From assembly GCF_964355755.1 (NCBI RefSeq), contig NC_092671.1, forward strand, positions 26,226,070 to 26,290,069: DNA of 64,000 nucleotides. The letters are read 5' to 3'. The position numbers were made by a program, and so were the translations under genes. Of the stretch, positions 12,178 to 23,890 are shown in pieces; position 1 is the stretch's first letter, and the number at the start of each line of letters is the position of its first letter. The stretch comes from Antedon mediterranea. Its lineage: Eukaryota > Echinodermata > Crinoidea > Comatulida > Antedonidae. The notes below the pieces were generated by a model, which was not told the origin of the DNA, made no database searches, and saw nothing but the letters and a program-made list of their open reading frames with translations.

Positions 12178-12465
12178 CTCGGTTCTTTTTACAGGGACTA
12201 GCATACAGCAATTGGATCACCAATCACCATGTTTAATCGGTTCTTTTTACAGGGACTAGAATACAGCAATTGGATCACCAATCACCATGTTTAATCGGTT
12301 CTTTTTACAGGTACTAGCATACAGCCATTGGATCACCAATCACCATGTTTAATCGGTTCTTTTTACAGGGACTAGAATACAGCCATTGGATCACCAATCA
12401 CCATGTTTAATCGGTTCTTTTTACAGGTACTAGCATACAGCCATTGGATCACCAATAACCATGTA
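12178..12465. repeat. 58-bp tandem array, about 4.9 copies
   Basis: GGTTCTTTTTACAG recurs at 12181, 12239, 12297, 12355 and 12413, a strict 58-bp period. Units alternate between GCATAC and GAATAC, and between GGGACTAG and GGTACTAG, which hints at a two-unit (116-bp) higher-order repeat. The TTCTTTTTACAG phrase imitates a splice acceptor but repeats with the array. The overlapping frames at 12372-12633 are by-products. Confidence 0.95.
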
Positions 12466-12879
12466 TACAAACATAATATACAGTTACGAGTAAATAATAA
12501 CAATCTAAAAAATATATATATTAACAAAAACATGGACGCTTTTATAGTAATATATTTTTTATTCTTATGCGGTATTGACAGATTGTATGATTTTCTACAC
12601 AATTTCCTACAAAACACTTTCATTTGGAAATAAGCTCATTCCAGTTTTCTTTAGCAAGCATTTTAAATTTACCTTACATAAACCTATGGGCATTCTGAAA
12701 TGGATATGTTAAGTAGGCTTTTCTCATTTTTTAAATTAGTAGTAATTTGATTCTTGTTTTGTTTTTTCCGTCAACTTTTTTTTAAATTGTTTTCTTTTTG
12801 GAAGCACACATTTTTTATGTTTACTGTTATCTTTTACATAACGAATATAAATAAAGTTTTAATTGAATATGCTGTTCGT
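12466..12879. other. AT-rich spacer
   Basis: I see no gene or structured repeat. Confidence 0.45.
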
Positions 12880-12944
12880 AAGCTCTGTCTACACTGTCCA
12901 TATATGGGCACATTACATAAAGTTTGATAGTACAGTAGAAGAGC
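12880..12944. mobile_element. MITE family M1, internally deleted copy
   Basis: It begins AAGCTCTGTCTACACT and continues with CATATATGGGCACATTACAT to AAAGTTTGATAGTACAG. Both ends of the M1 family are present, but most of the centre seen in the 40511 copy is missing. Confidence 0.65.
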
Positions 12945-13734
12945 GTTTGGCCTCGCAAAAATGTAAAAACAAGCACTGTATCACATCACTGCAATCTCAG
13001 TGTGCTATGGTACAGTGGAAAAGTTCCTCATTTATACGCATGCGCAGTTGATATTTTTTTAAACGCCACTCATTTGGCACAAATCTACCACTCTGGATCT
13101 CCTTTAAGATACTCATAACGTACTATTTATGTATTTCTGTTATTATGAACATTTGTGTGAACTACTGTTTATCTTTTATGAGGTTTGACTGACTGGTTTA
13201 CTAAAATACAAGCTTTATGTTGATATAAAGTCTGCGTTACTGTATGATATTAAGATTATAATTGTAATTTACAATAAGAGTCGTTTTCTTTTTCTGAAAA
13301 ATTGTTGTTATTATCTTTTTCTTTGGGGTCTTGCGTTTCGCAAAGAAATTCTGTTCCTTATAATACAAGATACCCAGTAATTGTATTTGTTTCAATCATA
13401 ATTGTATACTTATTGTCATTAAAACAAATTTTTTTTCTAATAAAAAAATATAAATAAGATGAACTAATTGACAGCATACGTGATTTATAACTTTCATAAG
13501 CCATGTGTCTTTCATCTGAAAACATATATCCAATGTAATCAAGAAGTATCGAACTACAATCTAAATAGAAATTGATAAAAATGGTTGATATATATACAAT
13601 GTATACTGCAGCCTGTCATTACTTTTACCTCGAAAACAACGAATAGACGTTTCTAAGTGACATCACGCTCATAAATGAGTCTCAAATTTCTTGTTCAAAA
13701 ATCAAATTCAATTATCTGTCAAAATCATGTGTGT
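12945..13734. other. AT-rich non-coding stretch
   Basis: Nothing is recognised. Confidence 0.45.
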
Positions 13735-13763
13735 ACTTCTGCGAAATTAATATCTCTTTAAGA
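13735..13763 (+). repeat. Shared 28-bp word, copy 1
   Basis: ACTTCTGCGAAATTAATATC followed by TCTTTAA is shared with 15493-15523 in the same orientation. It is probably the end of a small mobile element. Confidence 0.6.
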
Positions 13764-13880
13764 TATATTTGAATGCAATAAGATCAGTCAAATGCAATGG
13801 CACTTTATACAGACACACGCTATTCTGGACAATTACCGTGATTGAATAATCGAATAGAGTTTGTAATACATGATGATGAT

Positions 13881-13990
13881 TTGTAGTTTAGGTACTCGGC
13901 TACTAATTCCAAGGTCCTGGGTTCAAATCCTTTCAGATGCTAAGATTTGTTCTCATGACATCAGAACAACTCAACACCTAAAGACTACAA
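13881..13990 (+). mobile_element. tRNA-like SINE head (family S2)
   Basis: GTAGTTTAGGTACTCGG resembles a degenerate A-box and D-arm. About 30 bases on, CCTGGGTTCAAATCC matches a polymerase III B-box and T-arm. The acceptor stem does not close, so this is a SINE or tRNA pseudogene rather than a working tRNA. Confidence 0.6.
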
Positions 13991-15492
13991 TTAATAAGAC
14001 CTTGTTTGTGCATAGTATCTTGTGTATATAATTGTCTTTATGATTTTGTTTATTATACACTAGCCTTAATATAACGGATATGTGGCTGTCTGGCCTCTCC
14101 ACAAAACTTGTTAAAAAACTTCAAACGTTATACCGTTATCATTTTGAATTATTTAGCCTATTTGTTTCAAGTATCTTCTTCTGGATAACAATTCTAGTCA
14201 AATTGTTTCCACCCAACCATCCAGATTTCTATGACGTAAGTACTTTTTGAATATTTACAAAATAATTTGCGAGTAATGGGACTCTATTGACTGAATTTCT
14301 ATGTCTAGATGTATTGATTCCACCCCAGTCTCCTCAAACCCCAACCCCCGGAAGATTAATCTCAAAATACAATTACGTCAGAGTCTGGACAACATCTGAC
14401 CAGGGAGTTGCTAATAACAACTCCCTGATCTGACCAATAATATTTAATTTATATAATACTTTTTCGTGGTATGTTGTTATTGTAATGCTTGATTGACTAA
14501 TGTATGTTTTCCATTTAGCATGTTAACTTTTTACTTCTCTATTTTCTTACGTGGATGTAATTTGAATTGTCTGTTTATATTATTTTATTGGTGATTTTAG
14601 CTTGTTTTTGTTGCTAAACAAAATGCAATAATGCCAATATCCACATACCCACACATTTTCAAATATCATGTACACGAATCCCGAATTACAGATGGGAAGG
14701 GGTGATGGCTTTCACCCGATTATCAGTACTAAACCACATATGTGTTGATTGTATTGAAGGTTAGGGTTAGGTTATGATACACGCGTCACATACAAGACAC
14801 ATGATATCCTGTTTTACGGAATGTGTCTATACTGTAAATTTAGACAATACCATGCCGATAATCGGCTGATCTTTTCTTCTGAAATTAGTGGAAGATATCA
14901 GAAATTGTTTTTATGTTAATAGCTTCATTATAACCATGGGAGATGACTCTAACCTGTTTGTAATGGACGTCCTTGTGTTCGCTGATTGTTCTCATGCCAC
15001 TTTGAGGTCATGCATAAGTCGTACAAAATATTACACATCGGCAAATAATATAAGTGTGTTTAGAGATTTCGTGTGGTTCGTAATTGTATAAGAAAGCAAT
15101 GAGACGAATCCGGAATGAGTCTTGGGAATATAATAGTTTCACGATTTAATCAACCGCCAGATGAGACAAGGCAGGGTATCTTTAAGTATGGCGTCTTGGC
15201 TTTATGAATCTACCTGATTGAGTACTTCACCGTATCATCAAACATCAAACTCTCAAATCACTCCATTTTTGTTCAATGTTGGTAACTTGTTCTTGATTTT
15301 CTTCTAATTTAGACATGTTCCTCTCTATCGATCTCTTAGGCCTATTATTTTCAATAATAACGATGAAGTAAGATGTCGTTATTTTTAGATGTTGTACTTA
15401 TAACCACATTTTAATTTTTTTTTGGAAAATACATTGGTCAGTACTGTTATTAAACATGTTATTATTTTTCTCCAGCTTTGACTCACCAATTC
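13991..15492. other. Non-coding stretch with one hairpin
   Basis: Apart from the hairpin at 14401-14427 I recognise nothing. The 67-codon frame at 14888-15091 lacks domain or splice support. Confidence 0.4.
14401..14427. repeat. Perfect 10-bp-arm stem-loop
   Basis: CAGGGAGTTG (14401-14410) and CAACTCCCTG (14418-14427) pair perfectly around the loop CTAATAA. The flanks CTGAC and ATCTGACC are similar as direct words. It is compact and GC-rich in AT-rich DNA. Confidence 0.85.
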
Positions 15493-15523
15493 ACTTCTGC
15501 GAAATTAATATCTCTTTAAAGAT
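15493..15523 (+). repeat. Shared 28-bp word, copy 2
   Basis: This is the partner of 13735-13763. It continues into AAAGATGCATTGTCC, which looks like a transposon terminus. A pyrimidine-rich TTTTTCTCCAG precedes it. Confidence 0.6.
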
Positions 15524-15689
15524 GCATTGTCCACAAAAACATGATGAAGACAAAATGAAGATTGATAAAATCAGACTTTGAATAGGCCATTTATTTAAAT
15601 CATAAAAATACAAAATAAACGATTAAATTCAACCAAAACCGGTCAAATTGGCAGGTTTTTTAACCACTTTCCTACAAGAGAATTATTGA

Positions 15690-16160
15690 AATCACTACTT
15701 TTAAGTAGTACTTTAAAAATCACTACTTAGTGCACGACTTAGGGCAATACTAAACACTACAAGGAACTATATTCAAACCTCTTCACTTAGTCCTACAGCA
15801 CTTTATATTACTACTTACATAACTTGCAGAACTCCGTAAATCACAAAGCACTACTCAAATGATTAGTTGGCACTATATCACTACTTCAAAAAAATACACT
15901 AACTTACAGTACTGTACTACTTAAAGGCCTGTTTAAATCAATACTTTAGGCACTACTTAAATTGCTATTTAGAGCAAGCACTTTTAAAAAAACAAATGAC
16001 AATTTGTCACTTAAAGAACCACCCACCCCAAACTTTACTTTAAAACACTAGGCCTACCTAATGCACTACTTTTAAAGTATTATTTACAGTACTACTTAAA
16101 ACATTATTAAAGCATGCTTAATAAACTGTTTAAACCACTAATTAAAGCTAATGAAGTGCT
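15690..16160. repeat. Degenerate 'CACTACTTAAA' minisatellite
   Basis: CACTACTT, TACTACTTA, GCACTACTTAAA and AGTACTACTTAAA recur many times over about 470 bp with irregular spacing. No single period holds. This is an old, decayed short-unit array with composition unlike its neighbours. Confidence 0.75.
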
Positions 16161-17289
16161 GAAATACATGCAAACATAATATATTATTATTTATATAATG
16201 TTTTGAATGTTTCTTATGTCACGGCTGTATCTATCATCACACTAATCTGCTATTTTCCCATTGTATTTACTATCAAGTATTCATTATGTAAATATAGTGT
16301 TGGCAATAAAAGGACGCGGACTCACATAAATCCAAAGAATAAATACATAGACAAAGTACACGAGCTTGTTGAAAATAAGTACTTTCTTATCAGTGGGGGG
16401 AAGGGGGGGGGGTGTAATTCAAATTAAACAGGAAAATCTCTATTCTTTTGTACACAAATGTAAATAGAGAGGCATTTTTTAAAAACTATGAAAAATAAAC
16501 GATGTGGTAAAAAAGGTTATCAGATGACTAAATATACCGTAGGTAATATAACTTGAATTTTAAGTTTCTGGTATTTTTATTTAACTTCAGAGTTTTATTT
16601 TCTTTCTATAGCAAAAATTATCAACCGTAGCCTATATCCACCATCTTTTTTCACCTTCTAGGGAGTCACCAGACATGTTTAGGTTAAACTACCTAACTAC
16701 TGTAGCAGAATTTTTCCAAATTTTGCATTTGACCATTTTAAGAGAAATTCATGTTTTTTCGTCTTGATTTCTGTTACAAGTAGGCCTATTTAATTTATGT
16801 ACAATTAACCAGATACTATATTTAAAATGCATGCATGTACCTGAGCTCTGAGCTTTAAGACATTCACGTGTATTTCCGTTACCATAAAATCACTAATGTT
16901 TCTTACTAAATCCTTATTTGATATCCAAATTGCGTACCTCCGTTTTATAATCTTAATTATTATGTAGGCCTATCTATGGCTAATAATAGCGCTTTTACTG
17001 TAAATGTTTTGCATTTGTATTGTATTACAAAATATACCGTTTTAGTGTGTTGGAAATCGATACGTAAGAATAATCTTAGTCGTATACTTCCGTCTACACT
17101 TTCTTGATAGCCGAACAATTATGTAGCCACTTAATTTTGTTTAACCCAATGACTAATATTGTATAGGTGGATTGTATTACCGGTAATCTATTCAGTATTA
17201 ATTCTCGGGATACATACGCATACTTTTGGTAAGCTCGGTATGGTTACTGCACCCAAAATACAAGGTGTAATAAGTGCACACTACAGATT
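16161..17289. other. Non-coding stretch with a G tract
   Basis: A broken poly-G run sits at 16394-16412. A pyrimidine-rich acceptor-like TTTTCTTTCTATAG ends at 16612 and is followed by about 52 open codons without recognisable content. I do not call it an exon. Confidence 0.4.
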
Positions 17290-17400
17290 GGTTAACGTAA
17301 TGTAGAGACGTAAGAGCAACGCACGATTTGACAAATCACGTCAACTGACGCTTGTGATTAATTTGTTGCGTTGCGCCTACGTCCTTGCGTTATGCGTCAT
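17290..17400. repeat. CpG-bearing repeat related to MITE family M3
   Basis: Words such as TTGCGTTGCGCCTACGTC and GACGTAAGAGCAACGCA resemble those in the MITE at 55091-55191 and the stretch at 54525-54650. Ends are not clear. Confidence 0.4.
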
Positions 17401-18217
17401 CAGAAACTATTATAACTAATAATAGTTCTAATAAACTTGATAATTATTATGTTACTTATAACTGTCCAAACAAAATAAATCACGGATATTTTCTGACTAA
17501 AATGACCGGTTCTCGATGCATGCTGTATTTGAAAATATATAACTATTTTATAGGCAAGTTTCATGATACAGAGATGCATGTGCGTCACATTATGAATAAT
17601 GTTAAACTGTATAATTATACTGTAACTGTGTGACGATAATCGGCTGAATGTCAGTGACACTGTGTGTGGTCGGTTGTTGTACCACTTACAGCACAATACG
17701 TGCCGGCAAACAAACAACACGGGATCTCCATCACTATTCTAATAGTAAACGGTAAAATTACTATTCATTGAATATTTCCGTTATTATTTTGATTAAATCA
17801 CATGAGACCAATTTCGTCCGTGGGATATATCGGAAAGAGCATTGTGGAGGATCTCATAAATACTTTAATCTACAGATACTGAATTAGATGTCACGTGTGC
17901 ACCTTAAACTCCCGGTCAAAGCATTTAATAATAGATTTCTTTTTTTATTACAAAATAACACAAAGTCTATAACAGACGTAAAAACGTTCTTAATTCATCG
18001 TCTTAGTTAAATCACAGTTTCGTGTAAGTATTAGTCGTTTTACCAGGGGAAAAATAAAAGTGTAGATTTAAACAATTTATGAAAATCCAATTCAATTTTT
18101 ATTTTATAGAACAAAATAATAAGAAACATTTACATTAATCGTAAAAGTAAAGTTTTTAACTATAAAACATTTTTTTTATTGATACAGAAATAAAAAAATA
18201 AAGATTGATTGATCTAT
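17401..18217. other. AT-rich spacer
   Basis: The overlapping opposite-strand frames 17385-17633 and 17400-17720 show no domain. Nothing else is seen. Confidence 0.4.
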
Positions 18218-18500
18218 TAAGGAGCTTTCGCAATGCCATTAATACGATAACGAAAATGGATACGGCGCAAATTTTTTAAACTTTTAAGCTGATCTCCAAC
18301 AAGTTCATATTCGTAAATTAATGTACACAGACGAGCAGTAATGGTAAGCGGAACACTTCTCTGATTGGTTGCTTCAAAAATGTAAAAACAAAACTACAAA
18401 TTTCGCTGAAGCGAAAAACTCAAGGAATTAGAATTCCTCGCAGAAAGGAATTTTGAATATGGAAACATCAATACGCATGCGTAGAAGCTGACACTTTCAC
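18218..18500 (+). repeat. One-ended relative of MITE family M2
   Basis: It opens TTAAGGAGCTTTCGCAATGC and continues with ACGATAACGAAAATGG and ACAAGTTCATATTCG. The opening resembles the terminus of the 4089-4250 element. No matching inverted end was found. Confidence 0.45.
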
Positions 18501-19960
18501 TTGCCGAGTGGGAAAGGCTTAAAATCTCAGCTGTATTTATCCTTAGAGGGTTTGACGAAAATGAAATCTTTTTGTGCTCTTCCTTCTAATAATTTTCAAG
18601 AATCGGTTACACTACGAATAATGTGTATGTATAGCCTCTATGCGGTACGCGAAATAACTGTATAGTCACAAAATCTATGATGAAATGACTCCTAATATAA
18701 AAATAACATTGTCATACTTAATAGCCGAGGTAACATACATGTTTCTAAATATGTTTGTCATAACTTTTGGATGGTGTAATCTGCATGATCTGTAGGCACG
18801 CTCTACCAAAGAAGAGTAGTCGTACTCTTCCCTGCCCTATGTCGAAGGCCGGGTCTGTAACATCATAATTAATTATTATTCTTCAAATTACCGTGTTTAA
18901 ATCCGTCTTTTGTTACTCAGTAGCCCTATGATATCATTTCATTTAGTTTTAAAAATCAGTGCATATACTCTTACCTGCTTGCTTTAAAATGGAACTAAAC
19001 TATTATTTAACTTGATTTAGTCATTACAAAGTGAAAAAAAAGATTATTTTCGCACATACTCCATAGATTCTTTGCTGAGATTTAGAAATAACAGGCACAT
19101 ACCTATTTATAACTAATTTTAGTATGAGTATACCGTGAGACTTCCACAAGCTGTGGTTAAAGCGAGTCCATACATCAACTAGACCATTCGCGCATTTGAA
19201 AGACTCTACTTCTTGATCATCCACGCATTTCTTGAAATTTTATTTCATCTGTTCTAATAAATGAAATAACCCTAAACTTTACAATGTGTATGTCATTATG
19301 TGTTTTTTAAGTGATATGTGTCAGAGTAATCCTTTATGGAAAACTAAAATAACATCATTTTAAATCTAGGGTATTAAATTACTCTTTTAGGTGGAAATAC
19401 TTTAATAATACTGATTACGTAATAAGTACGTCACCATGACCTTAAATTACCCCCCGATTGCAACATCTGCAAAAACCACTGCTTGTACAATTCAACAATC
19501 GCAAATGAGGCGAATAAAATAACTGAAAACAATTAATGTGACATAATTAGACTACTGCAAATTTGCACAACCGCACACTCTCTTTTCCACTAATTTTCTC
19601 GAGGCAGGTTTCGTTTCGAAGAGTGATACAATCGAATTCAAGGTTTGTGTATCGATCGTTTTGTTGAACATGTAGCAACATTCAATGAACTTCCGACGTT
19701 TGTTGTAAATCCGTCACCGTCTCGAATACACAGCTAACACCATTGGCTATCGACTTGCTATTGTTAATGAATAAGCTTGATGAATGAACCAACATCGGGG
19801 ATACTATTTTATCGAAAGAACATTGGCTTCTCGTTTCTCATCCAAAATGTTTATCATGTCAGTACGAATAGTCAAGTAGTCAAGTATTGGATCACTATGC
19901 ACTCTAACGTCACAACGTCATTGTCTTCAAAATATTTTGTTTAGATAAAAATAAGATGCC
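18501..19960. other. Non-coding stretch
   Basis: A reverse-strand frame (19024-19224) stays open for about 70 codons but has no recognised motif. No structured repeats are seen. Confidence 0.4.
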
Positions 19961-20275
19961 TAACACATCAGGCAGAGAAAATGAATTCTAACCGTCCGGT
20001 GATATACTGAAATTAATTAATTAATTTGAAACGAGAAAGATGAGGAAATCTGTGGGAATGAGAAAAATCCCCAACCGAGATTCGATCCCGGAATCTTTTG
20101 CTTGATATAAAGATGTCCTAACCATTAGACCACCGATGCTTTCATGGTATTGTTTGGATAGCGACTCTCGGCATGGTACGGTGGAAGGGCACCAGTCCCT
20201 CAATTGTACGCACCAGAGATCAAATTGAAACGCCCTCATCTTTTCAGTATTTTTCACGCTGCTGCTCTAGCCCGC
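19961..20275 (-). mobile_element. tRNA-derived SINE (family S1), reverse copy
   Basis: Read on the - strand, it has an A-box-like GGTGGTCTAATGGTTAGGA (20117-20135) and a B-box-like GATTCCGGGATCGAATCTCGG-type segment (about 20075-20095). The same S1 3' body as at 6001-6310 follows, ending TGCCTGATGTGTTA. The promoter boxes are better preserved than in the + copy. The frame at 20021-20257 is the SINE read as protein. Confidence 0.85.
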
Positions 20276-22566
20276 TACGTCACAAGAGATGAATCATTCA
20301 GATATAAAGCAAGCAGCAGTTTTAGTACTGATAGACTGACGTTTTTGCTAAAATGCATACTCGACTATAATTTATAGGTCCCAGCTGCTAGAAAAAACGT
20401 CTGGGAAAAGAGCCTATGAGGGCTCACGGTTGAACGATTTTGGATTCTTGCCCTTTGATTGGTTGACGCCAATCAACAGATTGTAGAAGAATTTCCACTT
20501 GTGCCAACTTGAAGTCACGTTGTCTCTAGATGGTATTCAGTTGCATGCCTACAGTTCAGGTTGAGGTCACAGACAAACAGGCTACAGCACATTCAAGTTC
20601 AAAATTGACCATTTTTAAACGCCATTTTTTAATTAGAAGATTAATATTTGTTGGCAAATAACATTGTTGGAAAGGTACACATGTCTTCTTTCAAATTCTG
20701 TGTATACAATTAACTAGTGAAAAAATGGGCATGTGATTCATAATTAAAAAACTATCTTTGATTTGTATGTATCTTTGCGATGAAAGGACATCTTTTTGAT
20801 AATTAATCATAACTTAATCAAAAGAACAATGATTAATTTTAAAATGTCGAGCGGCGTTTTTTGTAAGAAATATTTCTTGTTCAGTATTATTCACGAAGCG
20901 GGATCTCCGTGACTGTTGTGTGACATCGTGTTTATATACTTTTTTCTATATTAGTAGTAGGAATGCTTATTCATTTTTAGGCCTATTATTTTATAGTATA
21001 CATTGTTGAAACAAATAACAAACAAAAGATAACATATTCAAACTAAAGAAAAATCATTTTGCCCAATAACAATAGTCATTAAAAATTACTTTATTATTAT
21101 TTTAAGGCTTGACGTACACAGATTGTTGGAATATTTTTGGAATATTTTTTGCCCGAATTAGTTGAAAAAATAAAAGCATTTATTTTGTTTCCATAGCAAA
21201 TCAATTGACAAACAAATTATCCGCCAACGCAACAAACCCATGACTACTACTACCGATAAATAAAACAATTACTAACGGTCTAGAACTAAACATGGCCTTA
21301 GGGTAATTTTTATGACGTCATTTTTCAAAAAATTGTGACACGTTGACCTGGTTTTTCATTGTCTTGATTGTACAATATTGATTAGATCGCTTTAATGAAA
21401 AATTAAATATAGTCATAAGATCAAGATTATAAACATCAATTAAAATAGTAAAATAAACACAATGCAATAGTGCATAAAAATACTAAGTGCCCTCTGGTAG
21501 TGTCATGCTCTGTCATTTCATAGTACACTCATATTATCACTGCAATAATATATTGATTCGTGTTCTCTGTCAGATATTATATGACTTAAGGTAATTAACC
21601 AACAGCTACAACATAAACATGTACTTCTTACTTATAAAATCACATTTTAGTTTACAAAACAAAATGCGATTATTTAGAGGAAATAGAGGTAAATTGTGAA
21701 GGGTTTTATTGGTTTTAGAATAATAATAGACCGTTGAGGGCATTCATTCTTGGCGTATTTTGTAATTTTAAATTACCCTTATTGAAGGTGTAAAGAAAGC
21801 AACAGTCTGTCGTAGTAGGGGCGTAGCTCAATTTGCGAGATTTTTGAGTTTGGCCTTGTGTCTGTCAAGATGTACTAGCATGTACTCTTGCTAGTTAATG
21901 CCTTTGTAAACAACAAATAACAACTTTACTAAATTATTCCCATTGTGTGTTTGTTTATTGTAGCTTGAGACAAAATGAATATTATAGGCCGGCTAACATA
22001 GTCAAAATAGATTTAGGATAAACAAAGACAGGACTATATAGATATAATAAGCAGGTATCATTATAGAGTTTGTTTTTAATCTTGGTCTTCAATGTTGTGA
22101 ACTCTTTATTCTGTATGATCAAAAATGTGAACTGAATTTTCTATAAGATATAGAGGTCGTACTCTGCAAAATGTTTATTGTCAATGCCATGTGATATACT
22201 CTGCTCATTCCTACAATTAAAGTGCTTTGATTTCAGCACTAGCAAATTAACGTCATCTAGTTACACGAGGACACTGCTTTGACGTCATTAAATGCATAAA
22301 TTAACAAATAATATACAAACCAATTTCATTAGCTGGCAATTATAACTGTTTAAATGTTATTTTCAGTGGAAAGCGTTTTTGGTGCAAACAGGTGATACAC
22401 AACTGAAATTTTATTTGAATATTTTACACTGTAATTATCTACAAACATCATAAACAATACAAATCGAAAGATCAAAATGTTAAAGCAACGCAGTAATACA
22501 ACCAGAATAGATCACAATTTATAATACGCCTATTTTTGTCTCAGTGATAGTCCCTCGGGATATTTT
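20276..22566. other. Non-coding stretch with a SINE scrap
   Basis: At 20874-20912, TTCAGTATTATTCACGAAGC followed by GGGATCTCC is the reverse complement of the first 35 bases of the S1 SINE at 6001. No gene is supported elsewhere. Confidence 0.45.
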
Positions 22567-22731
22567 CAAAATTAAATAGTGTTTGTATGTTTTTTGACTC
22601 TCATATTAATTGACAACAAAATGAAAAACATATGTTCTATTTCGTGAGTGAAACTTACCCTATTTCCAATCAACATTCAGTACTATATATATATATATAT
22701 ATAAACACAAAATTAAATAGTGTTTGTATGT
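22567..22731 (+). repeat. Perfect 24-bp direct repeat around (TA)n
   Basis: The 24 bases at 22567-22590 recur exactly at 22708-22731, 141 bp later (core AAATTAAATAGTGTTTGTAT). A TA microsatellite lies between them at about 22683-22703. The second copy directly abuts the 5' break of the Penelope-like element, so it may be a scar of that integration. Confidence 0.85.
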
Positions 22732-22739
22732 CCCTCTAA

Positions 22740-23251
22740 CCAAATAAACCACTTGTTTGGTTTAGATACATTGACGAAATCTTCATGATCTGGACTCATG
22801 GTGAAGATAATTTGGAATCTTTTCTTCTCAATATTAATTCAGCCCACCCAACTATCAAATTTACAGCTACCAAATCCACTAGTAGCGTTGATTTTTTGGA
22901 CACTATAGTGACCATAGAAAATGGTTCACTCAAAACTGACCTATTCCGTAAACCCACGGATAAAAATATGTACCTGCTCCCTAGCAGTTGTCACCCCCGA
23001 CACTGTACTAAAAACATACCGTACAGTCAAGCATTACGTATCAGACGTATCTGTTCTTCAGATTTAGATTTTCAGAATCGTACCGAAGAACTAACCGGAC
23101 ATCTCCGGAATAGAAATTACAAGAAGGAATACATCGAAACTGCTATAAAGAAAGCAAAAGATATTCCTCGATGCATAGAGATATTAATATCTCTATGCTC
23201 GATGTCAAACACTGACGTACAAACCACGTCAGCCAAAAAAAATCGACCAGA
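22740..23251 (+). pseudogene. Penelope-like reverse transcriptase remnant
   Basis: This is the C-terminal part of a Penelope-like RT, the enzyme that copies element RNA into DNA. The frame is open from 22740, just after a TAA, and reads through W-F-R-Y-I-D-E-I-F at 22758-22784. That is the RT catalytic box, but family members have Asp-Asp where this copy has Asp-Glu. Downstream are the SSCHPRHCT-NIPYSQALR-RRICS residues typical of the thumb region. Near 23165 the frame meets a 26-bp palindrome, and homology then continues in the +2 frame. All fingers and most of the palm are missing. The next frame (23252) carries the rest of the polyprotein. It is dead by truncation, a changed active-site residue and a frameshift. 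Family assignment is firm; subfamily is not. Confidence 0.85.
23173..23198. repeat. Perfect 26-bp palindrome inside the RT remnant
   Basis: GCATAGAGATATT and its exact reverse complement meet head to head. TCGATG-like words flank both sides. It coincides with the place where the RT reading frame is lost, so it may be a small insertion or a templated repair scar. Confidence 0.85.
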
Positions 23252-23890
23252 GTGCCATTGGTCACAACCTACCACCCTAGGTTGCCTCCATTACGGGCTA
23301 TTATTGAGAAACATATGCCCATTCTACAGTCCACAGAACGTCTCAGGACTGTTTTTCCGGAACCACCCATTATTGCATTTCGTAGACCTCCCAACCTCCG
23401 TGATATATTAGTCAGATCCAAATTTAAGAGTGAAATTAACTCTCATGACAGCCAACATTTGGGCAGTCACCTTTGCGGCAAATCTTGCAAAACTTGTTCA
23501 TTGGTTGATTCTACTGAAAAATTTGAGAGTAACCAAACTGGCCGCATTTTTCGGATAAGACAATCAATTAATTGTCTAACCAAAAACGTTATTTATCTCA
23601 TATACTGTAATATTTGTGGCAAACAGTACGTCGGAGCAACAAAAAACACTCTCCGTATGAGAATGACACAACACAGATCAGCTATCAAAACATTAAAGCT
23701 TGATCAACCTGAAGCCGAACATTTTAATTCAGCTGGTCACTCGATTGCAAATTTCAGAGTTATTGCAATAGACCACGATGTCAAATGGAGCGACAAAACT
23801 CGCAAAGACAAAGAAAACCACTGGGAATTACTACTTAAAACCACAAAACCTTTTGGACTTAACATTAGGAACATACTCCCAGATCGGTAA
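23252..23890 (+). pseudogene. Penelope-like GIY-YIG endonuclease domain
   Basis: The 212-residue frame is intact to its stop. It begins with the linker RVPLVTTYHPRLPPL (the R and V precede the first Met) and RRPPNLRDILVRSKF, familiar from PLE polyproteins. Next comes a zinc-binding-like C-G-K-S-C-K-T-C cluster near residue 70. Near residues 114-145 lies the GIY-YIG nuclease core: VIYLIYCNICGKQYVG followed by LRMRMTQHR, with the conserved Arg and a downstream ENHWE. In PLEs this domain cuts the target DNA to prime reverse transcription. The Met at 23252 is internal to the polyprotein, not a true start. Upstream RT sequence is in another frame, so the domain is a fragment of a dead copy even though its own frame is unbroken. 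It could be mistaken for a host gene, but the repeated 3' UTR argues against that. Confidence 0.88.

Noticed and set aside
13881-13950. Possible functional tRNA gene
   Set aside because: A- and B-box words are present, but the acceptor stem does not pair and the spacing is off, so it is listed as a SINE head.
15480-15585. Open frame after a strong TTTTTCTCCAG acceptor
   Set aside because: Its first 28 bp are shared with 13735-13763, so it is part of a dispersed repeat, not a host exon.
16613-16768. 52 open codons after a good acceptor-like TTTTCTTTCTATAG
   Set aside because: No recognised motif, no matching donor in frame and no neighbour exon. Expected by chance somewhere in 64 kb.
19024-19224. 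Reverse-strand ORF, about 70 open codons
   Set aside because: Stop directly upstream, weak splice sites and no known domain. Within chance expectation for the whole window.
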